Source: Acidobacteriota bacterium
GTDB taxonomy: Bacteria > Acidobacteriota > Terriglobia > Terriglobales > Acidobacteriaceae
Direction: 5' to 3'
NCBI GenBank assembly: GCA_019247235.1
Contig: JAFAPG010000362.1
Location: 1-8,129 of the forward strand
Length of the DNA stretch: 8,129 nucleotides
The notes beneath the pieces are model-generated. The model ran no database searches, was not told where the DNA came from, and worked only from the letters and a program-made list of their open reading frames with translations. The position numbers and the translations under genes were made by a program. Shown here in pieces: positions 1 through 6,055 of the stretch. Within the stretch, counting starts at the first letter, position 1; each line of letters starts with the position of its first letter.

Positions 1-460
1 ACGCGAGATCGGCGTCCGGGGGCAGCAATACCCACAAGGTATATATGCCCAGGGCAGTCCCAAAGGGAAAATGAAAGAACAGAGAAATCACTCCCAAAAA
101 GACCGCCAAGCCTCGCGCCCAGCCCTGGCGATTTAGTAGCCCCCAGCCGGTCAGCAGCCCACCGCCGGCTTTGGCGATTGAGAAAATCGCCACGCCGATC
201 ATCAAGGGATGGAGAAACGGCGGTAGGTTGCTTGGCCCCCAGCGGGAAAATATCGTATTCGCCAGAATGATTGCCACCACGCCGGCAAGCGCGTCAAGCG
301 CCGACAGCGCCAGCCACAAAATGCCCAACATGCGAACATGGGTTTCGACTCGACCGGCGTGCGAAGGCGCAACCGAAATTACACCGCGGAGTTCTTTGCC
401 GCAGTGGCTGCAGAAACGTTGGTTCCCCTCGAGCCTGGCCCCGCACTGATCACAAAACAT
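1..460 (-). CDS. Zinc-ribbon, multi-pass small membrane protein (C-terminus cut by window edge)
   Basis: Reading leftward from the ATG at 460, the frame stays open to the window edge (153 codons, no stop). The N-terminus is a zinc ribbon: Cys3-x2-Cys6, a ten-residue spacer, then Cys17-x2-Cys20-Gly. After a short linker come hydrophobic stretches at about 44-70, 84-109 and 116-146, so it is an inner-membrane protein with three or four helices and a cytoplasmic ribbon. The last visible part, ending in Gly-Ile-Tyr-Thr-Leu-Trp-Val-Leu-Leu, resembles the C-terminus of small zinc-ribbon membrane proteins that I recall as common in Acidobacteriota. If so, only a few residues are missing. The start is supported by a GGAGGG ribosome-binding site at 466-471, five bases upstream. 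It has its own promoter and is not obviously co-transcribed with the gene ending at 757. Molecular function is unknown. Confidence 0.85.
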   Translation of the reverse strand, partial: MFCDQCGARLEGNQRFCSHCGKELRGVISVAPSHAGRVETHVRMLGILWLALSALDALAGVVAIILANTIFSRWGPSNLPPFLHPLMIGVAIFSIAKAGGGLLTGWGLLNRQGWARGLAVFLGVISLFFHFPFGTALGIYTLWVLLPPDADLA

Positions 461-465
461 TGACG

Positions 466-471
466 CCCTCC
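466..471 (-). promoter_or_regulatory. Ribosome-binding site of the zinc-ribbon gene
   Basis: On the minus strand this reads GGAGGG, five bases before the ATG at 460. It fixes the start of a gene that runs off the window. Confidence 0.7.
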
Positions 472-480
472 ACCCGCATC

Positions 481-506
481 TACGATGGCTTCAGGCGAGT
501 AGTTCC
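481..506 (-). promoter_or_regulatory. Possible ECF-sigma-type promoter, GGAAC-17-CGTA
   Basis: On the minus strand GGAAC (502-506) is followed after 17 bases by CGTA (481-484). This is the general layout of extracytoplasmic-function sigma promoters (an AAC-containing -35 and a CGT-containing -10). Transcription would begin near 475, giving a very short leader that still contains the ribosome-binding site. A similar GGAACTA block at 557-563 lacks a matching -10. This is weak evidence and could be chance. Confidence 0.22.
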
Positions 507-601
507 AAAAGCGAAAAGGCCACCCGGCACTGGGCAGCCTCTTCTTCAAGGGAGAATAGTTCCAACGGAGGTTTTACACGCCGTCAAAACTTTCTGGCGA
601 A

Positions 602-630
602 ATCTTATGAGTCAAAAACTAGGGTGTCAA
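602..630 (-). promoter_or_regulatory. Sigma-70 type promoter of the zinc-ribbon gene
   Basis: On the minus strand there is a perfect -35 box TTGACA (625-630), a 17-bp spacer and a -10 box TAAGAT (602-607, four of six to consensus). Transcription should start near 595, leaving an untranslated leader of about 135 nt before the ATG at 460. An AT-rich block at 642-658 lies 11 bp upstream of the -35 box, where an UP element would be. This is the best-matching promoter in the window. Confidence 0.65.
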
Positions 631-673
631 GAAACTTTTTAGCAAATAACTTATTTATTTTCATACGCTTGAC

Positions 674-687
674 GATGACTTGTCATC
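674..687. promoter_or_regulatory. Perfect dyad GATGAC-TT-GTCATC, possible operator
   Basis: Two exact 6-bp arms are separated by TT, about 80 bp upstream of the predicted start of the zinc-ribbon transcript. The size and symmetry suit a dimeric helix-turn-helix regulator. I cannot assign a regulator family. Confidence 0.3.
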
Positions 688-701
688 TCTTCGCTAAGTG
701 C

Positions 702-712
702 CTCATTATGAG
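702..712. promoter_or_regulatory. Second dyad CTCAT-T-ATGAG
   Basis: A perfect 5-1-5 inverted repeat centred about 26 bp from the dyad at 674-687, in the same gap. Its sequence differs from the first, so if it is functional it is probably a different site. It is short enough to be coincidental. Confidence 0.2.
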
Positions 713-756
713 ACGAAACTCGGCTAAAAACCCGGAACTCATCTAAATCTAGGGTG

Positions 757-1872
757 TTAGGCGGAATCGCGTGGCTCTTGAATGGAATCGGACAGGTGCA
801 AAGCGATGATTTCGACCTGGTCGGGCCGATCGAACACTTTGTCCGGAAATAGCCGTTTCACCGCCACTCGGAAACCCCCGAACGCGATACCCGCAACGAT
901 CGAGAGTCCCCCGATGATGGCCGCCAGGATGATGATGGCGACGATGAGATTGGCAACATTGTCTCGCCGGGTGAAGTGCGTATTCTCGTTCCAAGTCACG
1001 TCGGCGTCGTAATTGACCGAAGAAACCAGAGATTTGGCATCACCCGGGCTCAGCGCTCCACGCGCCAGGACCAGAATCGGACCGGTGCGACGTAGGCTGA
1101 CGGTCTCTGCGCCCAGATGACCGGCTTCGCGGGCCGATTCGATGCGAGTGAACTCGGCGGCAGCAATCTGCGGAGTCGGGTAAGCGATGAGCATCATTCG
1201 CGCTGGCGTTCCGTCTACTTTGTAATCGCCCATCACTACCTCCGCGCCTTTGTCGAAATCTACCAAGGAAGCAGGAAGCGGCGCGCCGGTTTTATCGAGT
1301 GCAATGGGCCCGACCACATAGCGGGCGGTATTTTTGACATACGAGTCTTTGGGAAGATAGGCCGGTAGACCCGGCAGATTGGCGGTCGTGCCGATGGGGC
1401 GTGGCAGTTCAGCTGCCAGCTCACGCAGTTCCGCGGCGGACATCGCCGAAAGCTTCTCGAACTTGGCATCCACCAGAATGCTGCCGCGATAAAAAAGCAC
1501 ACGTTCGTTCAGCGAATATCCCTGGTCTCCAATTTGTTCGTTCAACATCTCGGGCGTTTTGTAAAAGGTGAATGCCCCGTAAGCGCCGCTGGCATCGCCA
1601 AAACGTGCGGCTTTGATCGATAGCTGGCGGCCATCCTCGCGTCTGTAGATCGCACCTTCAAAGTCGGTGAAGCCGTACTCCTTTAAAAGAGATGCATTGA
1701 TAGGATCGGCCGCGGCCGCATTGGTGCTCAGTTGACGAGATCCAGAAATCCGCCAACCGCCAAAAGCACTAGGAAGAATTGGTGAACTGGTGCTGGGGGT
1801 GTTCTTCTGAGCCAAGCCGAGGTCAACGCTTGCAAGTAGCAGAAGCCACGAAAAAAAACGCAGAGCTCTCAT
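757..1872 (-). CDS. DUF6599-like secreted protein with a C-terminal membrane anchor
   Basis: A protein of 371 residues. An N-terminal signal peptide (about 1-21, basic start, Leu-rich core, Ala-Gln at the probable cleavage point) is followed by an extracytoplasmic region (about 25-300) and one hydrophobic helix at about 305-332. A short tail of about 40 residues with basic residues just after the helix suggests a tail inside the cytoplasm. The extracytoplasmic part has the look of the DUF6599 family that I associate with Acidobacteriota: a GxxxGAYGAFTFY-type segment near 93-104 and a YVVGPIALD segment near 185-193. No catalytic motif is recognisable. It lies 94 nt after the amidase gene on the same strand and may share its transcript. 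The ATG at 1872 gives a good signal peptide but has no clear Shine-Dalgarno sequence. The function is unknown; the neighbours suggest an envelope or wall-related role (inference). The family name is from memory. Confidence 0.78.
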   Translation of the reverse strand: MRALRFFSWLLLLASVDLGLAQKNTPSTSSPILPSAFGGWRISGSRQLSTNAAAADPINASLLKEYGFTDFEGAIYRREDGRQLSIKAARFGDASGAYGAFTFYKTPEMLNEQIGDQGYSLNERVLFYRGSILVDAKFEKLSAMSAAELRELAAELPRPIGTTANLPGLPAYLPKDSYVKNTARYVVGPIALDKTGAPLPASLVDFDKGAEVVMGDYKVDGTPARMMLIAYPTPQIAAAEFTRIESAREAGHLGAETVSLRRTGPILVLARGALSPGDAKSLVSSVNYDADVTWNENTHFTRRDNVANLIVAIIILAAIIGGLSIVAGIAFGGFRVAVKRLFPDKVFDRPDQVEIIALHLSDSIQEPRDSA

Positions 1873-1966
1873 GAAAAAGGGCCGGGCAACTCTCTATACA
1901 TAGACTACAGAGCGGGAAGGAAAGTTTCTAGAGGCGGACTGGGTCGCTGGCTCGACTGGGAGAGGA

Positions 1967-4090
1967 TTAATCGCCTGAGCCTCGGTCCAGCTTGCTTGCC
2001 ACCTTCAGGCCCCCTAAGCTATTCACATACCGGGAGATTCCCTGATAAAGAGATTCGGCGACGCGCTGGCGGTATTCCCCGCTTTTCATTCTCTTAGCGT
2101 CAGCCGGATTACTAATAAAGGAAATCTCCGCCAGGATCGACGGCATGTTGGCGCCGATCAGCACCACAAAAGGAGCTTTCTTTACTCCGCGATCGCGGAT
2201 TTCAGAGTTCCTGGCGGCCAGCCCTGAGTGCAGCGACTCCTGCACGTCGGCGGCAAATTCGCGAGACTCTTCAATCTTCTCTTTGAGCGCGATCTTTTTT
2301 ACCAGGTCCTGTAGTTCGTGGATGGATTTGTCAGAGGCGGAATTCTCACGGGCGGCAACTTCAAGAGCCTCAGGCGAGGAGGTGAAATTCAAATAATAGG
2401 TTTCGATGCCTCTGGCATCGGGATCGCGGCTGGAATTTGCATGCACCGACACGAACAGATCCGCCTGTTCCTGGTTGGCGATGGCGGTGCGGGTCTCGAG
2501 CGGAATAAAGGTATCGTCCCGCCGGGTGAAGACCACATCGGCGCCCAATCTCGATTCCAGTAATTTGCCTAAGCGCCGACTGACATCGAGCACCAGATTT
2601 TTTTCGAGCAGCCCGTTGGGACCGATGGTTCCCGTGTCATGACCGCCATGGCCGGGATCAATGACGATCTTTCCAATCCTCAATCCTAGGGTTCGTATGA
2701 GCGATCGATCGCCGCTTGCGGTGGGCTCAGATTCTCGCATGGCGCGGCTTCCGAGCTCTGGCGTCGGCCGCCGCTGCGCGCCAAGGCTTCCGCGCTTTGA
2801 GCTCGAGTTGCTCTCGGGGGGCGGCTCAAGGCTGGCGTCATCATCATCGGCTTCAACAATAACCTTTTTAGGAGCGTTGGGCACGCCAGGCAATTTGATT
2901 TCTTTCTCCGATGACTTGTCGACGGCAGCGATGATTTTGCCTGCGGCGGTCGCGTCAATGGGCGCCGCGTCGGCGATCGGGTCGGATGAATCGGCGTCGG
3001 ATTCATCATCGTGGATATCGATTACCAAGCGCGGAGGGTTCAGAACCAAGGAGGCGTTGTAATTCGCGCGCCCCTCGGTTTCGACCACGATGCGGGCTCG
3101 CCCCGGCTTATATTGAGCGACGCGCACTCGTTTGACAAAATGGTCGTCAATATCAAGGCTGCGGCCGGCTAAGCCCGAGGATAGTCTGGCATTTTTCAGA
3201 TCAAAGAAGATGCGGTCGGGATGATCGATGCGCTCGGACTTAAATTCCACACCCTCGTCAAGCTGGACGGTAACGCGGGTGTAATCGCCGGTCGAAGAGT
3301 ACTCGAGGCCGGTCACCCGGATCGGCTTTTCGCCTTCATTGCCAGGAGGCGTTGTCGGCTGAGCTTCGGATCGACGCTGCGCTGATCGGTCTGGCTCGAT
3401 TGCTTGAGCTTTCCCCGGCGAATGGCTCTGTGCCTCGCGCGCGTTTTTCTGGCCGTCGGCATTCTCCCTACCTAGGGTCGAGCGCTCCAGTTCGGCACGA
3501 GCTTCTTTCACCAGATCGCTACCAGGATAGCGGCGAATCAGTTCCTCAAACGCCACCCGCCCGTCGGCTTCATCGCCCAGGTCATTCTGGTAAATTTCTC
3601 CGATGGCCAGCAAGGCTTCGACGCGATGCTTGCTTCCGGGATATTCACGTCGCAGGAACTTATAGGCGCGCACCGAAGAATAGAGGGCAAAATCATCTTT
3701 AAAGTGCCGGCCCATCTGTGAGGTTAGCTCGGCCACGGCAAAGACACTGGGGTCCGCCTTGGTTGAGCTCGGCGCTTCAGTAAAAATGCGGCGGTAGGCG
3801 GCTATGACCGTCTCGTACTCGCGACGTGTACGCGCTTGCTCGGCACGACCGTTGAGGGTTTCCCGTTCACCCTCCGCCTTAACAAACTGCTCTTCCGCCC
3901 AATCTTGGGAACGGTGCGTTCTCGCCTGAGCCACCGCGGCCCCAGCCAGAAGACACGCCAGCAAGGCAACGCTGGTGCGTCCGGCGTTCGTCGTAGAAGC
4001 AATGCTGTTCAAGCCAAGACCTGTGGTTCTACCCTGAGAGAACCCGCCCGGGGTGCCACAGGGCGCGGCCAAGCGCCTTGGGACCCGCAC
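1967..4090 (-). CDS. N-acetylmuramoyl-L-alanine amidase, TPR-AMIN-Amidase_3
   Basis: A zinc-dependent amidase that cuts the bond between N-acetylmuramic acid and L-alanine in peptidoglycan. From this GTG start it has 707 residues. A hydrophobic signal segment lies at about 39-56. A TPR-like helical region follows at about 63-205, with paired repeats ending in 'YPGS'. An AMIN domain (about 257-360) is the usual module for septal or wall targeting. After a low-complexity, acidic and Ser/Pro-rich linker comes the catalytic domain (about 472-692). Zinc ligands are His481 (DPGHGG), Glu496 (LLEKN) and His550 (SVHAN), with catalytic Glu655 (AEISF). The helical insert at about 575-630 is where regulated AmiA/B/C-type enzymes carry an autoinhibitory element, so activation by a partner is plausible. 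The start is uncertain: a TTG at 4012 would begin 26 residues later and give a more normal signal peptide. Neither has a strong Shine-Dalgarno sequence. It lies 67 nt after the lytic transglycosylase gene, a likely operon partner. Confidence 0.94.
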   Translation of the reverse strand: MRVPRRLAAPCGTPGGFSQGRTTGLGLNSIASTTNAGRTSVALLACLLAGAAVAQARTHRSQDWAEEQFVKAEGERETLNGRAEQARTRREYETVIAAYRRIFTEAPSSTKADPSVFAVAELTSQMGRHFKDDFALYSSVRAYKFLRREYPGSKHRVEALLAIGEIYQNDLGDEADGRVAFEELIRRYPGSDLVKEARAELERSTLGRENADGQKNAREAQSHSPGKAQAIEPDRSAQRRSEAQPTTPPGNEGEKPIRVTGLEYSSTGDYTRVTVQLDEGVEFKSERIDHPDRIFFDLKNARLSSGLAGRSLDIDDHFVKRVRVAQYKPGRARIVVETEGRANYNASLVLNPPRLVIDIHDDESDADSSDPIADAAPIDATAAGKIIAAVDKSSEKEIKLPGVPNAPKKVIVEADDDDASLEPPPESNSSSKRGSLGAQRRPTPELGSRAMRESEPTASGDRSLIRTLGLRIGKIVIDPGHGGHDTGTIGPNGLLEKNLVLDVSRRLGKLLESRLGADVVFTRRDDTFIPLETRTAIANQEQADLFVSVHANSSRDPDARGIETYYLNFTSSPEALEVAARENSASDKSIHELQDLVKKIALKEKIEESREFAADVQESLHSGLAARNSEIRDRGVKKAPFVVLIGANMPSILAEISFISNPADAKRMKSGEYRQRVAESLYQGISRYVNSLGGLKVASKLDRGSGD

Positions 4091-4157
4091 CTAAGTCAAA
4101 AGGAGCCGGGGTACGCCTGGACGAACCTCGCCTCACCAGGAACGGCAAATCAGATGC

Positions 4158-4970
4158 TCAATCCGTGTTGCTGATGTAAAACACACCTCTGGCGTCGCGC
4201 CGCAATTTCAGCCGTTCAATCGGAGCCGATCCGAAATAAGCTCCCCCGCCCTGGGCGGCGCCGTACAGCGTGGTAATGCGCCGCACGTAATTCTGCGTCT
4301 CGGCGTAGTTGGGGATGCCGCGATTGCGCATCACCGCGCCGCTCCCGGCGTTATAGGCGGCGAGACTAAGACGCACATCGCCACGGTAGCTTTCGAGCAA
4401 TTGTTTCAAATGGCGCACGCCGGCGTCTATATTCTCCTCCGGATTAAACGGATTGTTCACCTTCAGTTGCCGCGCCGTCGCTGGCATCAGCTGCATCAGC
4501 CCCATAGCGCCTTTGCGGGAAACGGCATTGGGGTTGAAGTTCGACTCAACCTTTACGAGAGCGCGCACCAAGTTGGCATCGACGTTATGCCTCGCCGCCG
4601 CCTTTTCAATGGCACCGTCTATCTCCCGCTGTGTGAACCCGCCGGTCGGAGAAGAGTTTTGCCCGAGATTCGGTTTTTCTAGGTAGCGGTCCACTTCCGC
4701 TGCGGCCGTCTTTGCCGCCTGCACGTGTGCCTGAGCCACGGCCTTCCAGCGATGTTCGGTCGAGCTCCAGTAGACCAACTGCTTCCCTTCGGAATGAAAC
4801 ACGGGTTTAGGAGCCGGAGGAGGAACAAAGTCATTGACATAGACCTTGTGACCGGAATCGTCAGTACTGACAGTTATCGGCCCGTCGCTTGCCCAAAGCG
4901 AGGGCCCCAAGGAAAGAAAGGTCGCGGCGGTGGGCATTGCCATCAGGGCGATTTTCAGGCGTCTACGCAT
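4158..4970 (-). CDS. Secreted lytic transglycosylase, SLT domain
   Basis: A 270-residue murein lytic transglycosylase, which cleaves the MurNAc-GlcNAc glycosidic bond non-hydrolytically and leaves a 1,6-anhydro-MurNAc end. An N-terminal signal peptide (about 1-28, MRRRLK basic start, hydrophobic core, Ala-Ser near the cleavage point) sends it to the periplasm. No lipobox is seen. The SLT (Slt70-like, PF01464 type) domain covers about 115-240: catalytic Glu142 in VKVESNFNP, the GLMQLMP motif at 157-163, and LAAYNAG at 203-209. A proline-rich segment near 50-55 and a helical stretch near 75-98 precede it. Short D-x-G-x-x-Y-hydrophobic-x-N motifs occur near both ends (about 37-46 and 259-268), resembling the DUF4124 hairpin often found in these enzymes. 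It is the first gene of the probable minus-strand wall-hydrolase unit. The ATG at 4970 has no strong Shine-Dalgarno sequence but gives the proper signal-peptide start. Confidence 0.93.
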   Translation of the reverse strand: MRRRLKIALMAMPTAATFLSLGPSLWASDGPITVSTDDSGHKVYVNDFVPPPAPKPVFHSEGKQLVYWSSTEHRWKAVAQAHVQAAKTAAAEVDRYLEKPNLGQNSSPTGGFTQREIDGAIEKAAARHNVDANLVRALVKVESNFNPNAVSRKGAMGLMQLMPATARQLKVNNPFNPEENIDAGVRHLKQLLESYRGDVRLSLAAYNAGSGAVMRNRGIPNYAETQNYVRRITTLYGAAQGGGAYFGSAPIERLKLRRDARGVFYISNTD

Positions 4971-4985
4971 ACCGAGACTGTTGAC

Positions 4986-5010
4986 GGCGAAGCCCGAAAG
5001 CTTTCGCGCC
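4986..5010 (-). other. Hairpin/palindrome in the leader of the transglycosylase gene
   Basis: A GGCG/CGCC pair encloses a perfect 12-bp palindrome, CGAAAGCTTTCG (4995-5006). It would lie in the untranslated leader about 25 nt before the ATG at 4970. It might affect translation or be a protein-binding site. No T-run follows, so it is not an intrinsic terminator. Confidence 0.25.
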
Positions 5011-5055
5011 TACCTTCCCGGAACCTGACGGAGAACCCTTACCAGAGCAGGAACG

Positions 5056-5085
5056 ATTATAGGCTGGTTCCTCTAGGATCGACAA
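5056..5085 (-). promoter_or_regulatory. Promoter of the transglycosylase-amidase unit
   Basis: On the minus strand a perfect -10 box TATAAT (5056-5061) is preceded, after 18 bp, by TTGTCG (5080-5085; four of six to the -35 consensus). Transcription would start near 5049, giving a leader of about 79 nt. It is the only good promoter found upstream of the three minus-strand genes, and no comparable one was found in the 67- and 94-nt gaps between them. Confidence 0.55.
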
Positions 5086-5096
5086 TCTTCCGAAGG

Positions 5097-5122
5097 GGAA
5101 TTGAACCACGGTGGTAATTTCC
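5097..5122. promoter_or_regulatory. Extended dyad around ACCACGGTGGT in the divergent gap, possible operator
   Basis: ACCAC-G-GTGGT (5105-5115) is an exact inverted repeat. Its flanks GGAATTGA (5097-5104) and AATTTCC (5116-5122) continue the symmetry imperfectly. It lies just upstream of the -35 box of the minus-strand promoter and overlaps a weak plus-strand -35 candidate, so one regulator could control both divergent genes. This is inference only. Confidence 0.33.
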
Positions 5123-5146
5123 AGTAACTAACACCAAATCTAATAT
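5118..5146 (+). promoter_or_regulatory. Weak promoter candidate for the uncharacterised secreted protein gene
   Basis: TTTCCA (5118-5123) and TAATAT (5141-5146) are separated by 17 bp and each matches consensus at four of six positions. Transcription would begin near 5153, giving a leader of about 130 nt. That leader contains nested complementary segments: 5179-5184 with 5258-5263, and 5188-5193 with 5226-5231. Confidence 0.25.
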
Positions 5147-5281
5147 TTACAAGCGTTCGGGATTACCTTGAGGCGATCGTCGGCAGAAAGCGGGAGAGGT
5201 AATTCCCCAAAAATTCCCTTCCCGACCGCTTCTCCTCCTGGCATCCAGAAACTCCTCGCCGACAGATGCATCTATTGAGAA

Positions 5282-6055
5282 GTGTACCCTCGATTGGCGT
5301 GCTTAAGCGTTCCTCCTCGGCAGCAGCGGTTCGGACGGCTGGGTTTCAGGTCCGGCGTCTCTGTCGCATGCCTGGTGTTGTTGCTTTCGCTTTCTCTCGT
5401 AGCCCAACAAAGTACGCCTTCTGACGATGGCAAGGCGGAAAAGAAATCCCAGGTCGGAGACCGGGATTCCGAAAAGCACAGCAAGAACCATATCTTCTGG
5501 ATCATTCCCAATTATCGCGAGGAGGAGAACCCGGCCGAACTTCGGCCGCTCACTTCTGGGGCGAAGTTCAAAATCGCCTTTGATGATTCCTTTGACCCAT
5601 CGGCCTTTCTGGTGGCCGGCATCTTTGCCGGCATGTCCATGGCGCAAAGGCAATACGCCTTCGGCCACGGAGCCCAAGCCTTTTTCAAGTACTATGGCGG
5701 GGCGTTTTCCGATCAAGCCATTGGGAACATGATGACCGAGGCCATATTCCCGGTGCTGCTGCGCCAAGATCCCCGTTACTTTACCCGCGGCAAGGGAGGC
5801 TTCTGGAAAAGAACCGGCTATGCCCTCAGTCGCGAGGTGGTTACCCGCGGCGACGACCAGCGAAATCACTTCAATACCTCGGAACTAGCAGGAAACGCCG
5901 TGGCTGCGGGCATTTCCAACCTCTATTATCCCGCCGCCAATCGCTCCTTCGGCAACACCGCCAACAAATGGAGCCAACAAATTGCTCTCGACGCGGCATT
6001 CAATATCATGAAAGAGTTCTGGCCCGATGTGCGCCGCAAGCTGTTCGGCCAGTGA
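5282..6055 (+). CDS. Uncharacterised secreted protein, acidobacterial-type family
   Basis: A protein of 257 residues from a GTG start. A basic N-terminal region and a hydrophobic core at about 27-41 ending in VAQQ look like a signal peptide, with an unusually long n-region. A polar linker (about 43-70) leads to a conserved-looking region (about 72-255). It contains DDSFDP, a Gly/Ala-rich segment at 109-118 that may be buried or membrane-associated, RQDPRYF (161-167), WKRTGYAL (175-182) and ISNLYYP (211-217). I recall similar sequences only as hypothetical proteins of Acidobacteriota. No enzyme motif or metal site is evident. The GTG is the first possible start because an in-frame TGA lies at 5276-5278. 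Its Shine-Dalgarno sequence is poor, and TTG at 5294 is an alternative. The gene is transcribed away from the wall-hydrolase genes. Coding status is good; function is unknown. Confidence 0.78.
   Translation: MYPRLACLSVPPRQQRFGRLGFRSGVSVACLVLLLSLSLVAQQSTPSDDGKAEKKSQVGDRDSEKHSKNHIFWIIPNYREEENPAELRPLTSGAKFKIAFDDSFDPSAFLVAGIFAGMSMAQRQYAFGHGAQAFFKYYGGAFSDQAIGNMMTEAIFPVLLRQDPRYFTRGKGGFWKRTGYALSREVVTRGDDQRNHFNTSELAGNAVAAGISNLYYPAANRSFGNTANKWSQQIALDAAFNIMKEFWPDVRRKLFGQ

Noticed and set aside
1903..1916. Near-palindromic TCTATACATAGA region (about 1893-1904) as a promoter for the DUF6599 gene
   Set aside because: A TATAGA-like -10 can be drawn on the minus strand, but no -35 box lies at a suitable distance.
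2661..3062. A 133-codon plus-strand frame inside the amidase gene
   Set aside because: It is Ser/Ala-rich antisense to the low-complexity linker of the amidase, with no independent coding evidence.
4109..4140. A CCTGG/CCAGG inverted repeat between the transglycosylase and amidase genes as a terminator
   Set aside because: The stem is only 5 bp with a 15-nt loop and no T-run, so it does not argue against co-transcription.
5303..5869. A 188-codon open frame on the minus strand opposite the uncharacterised secreted protein
   Set aside because: It lies entirely antisense to a frame with a signal peptide and coherent motifs. No ribosome-binding site or recognisable domain is seen.
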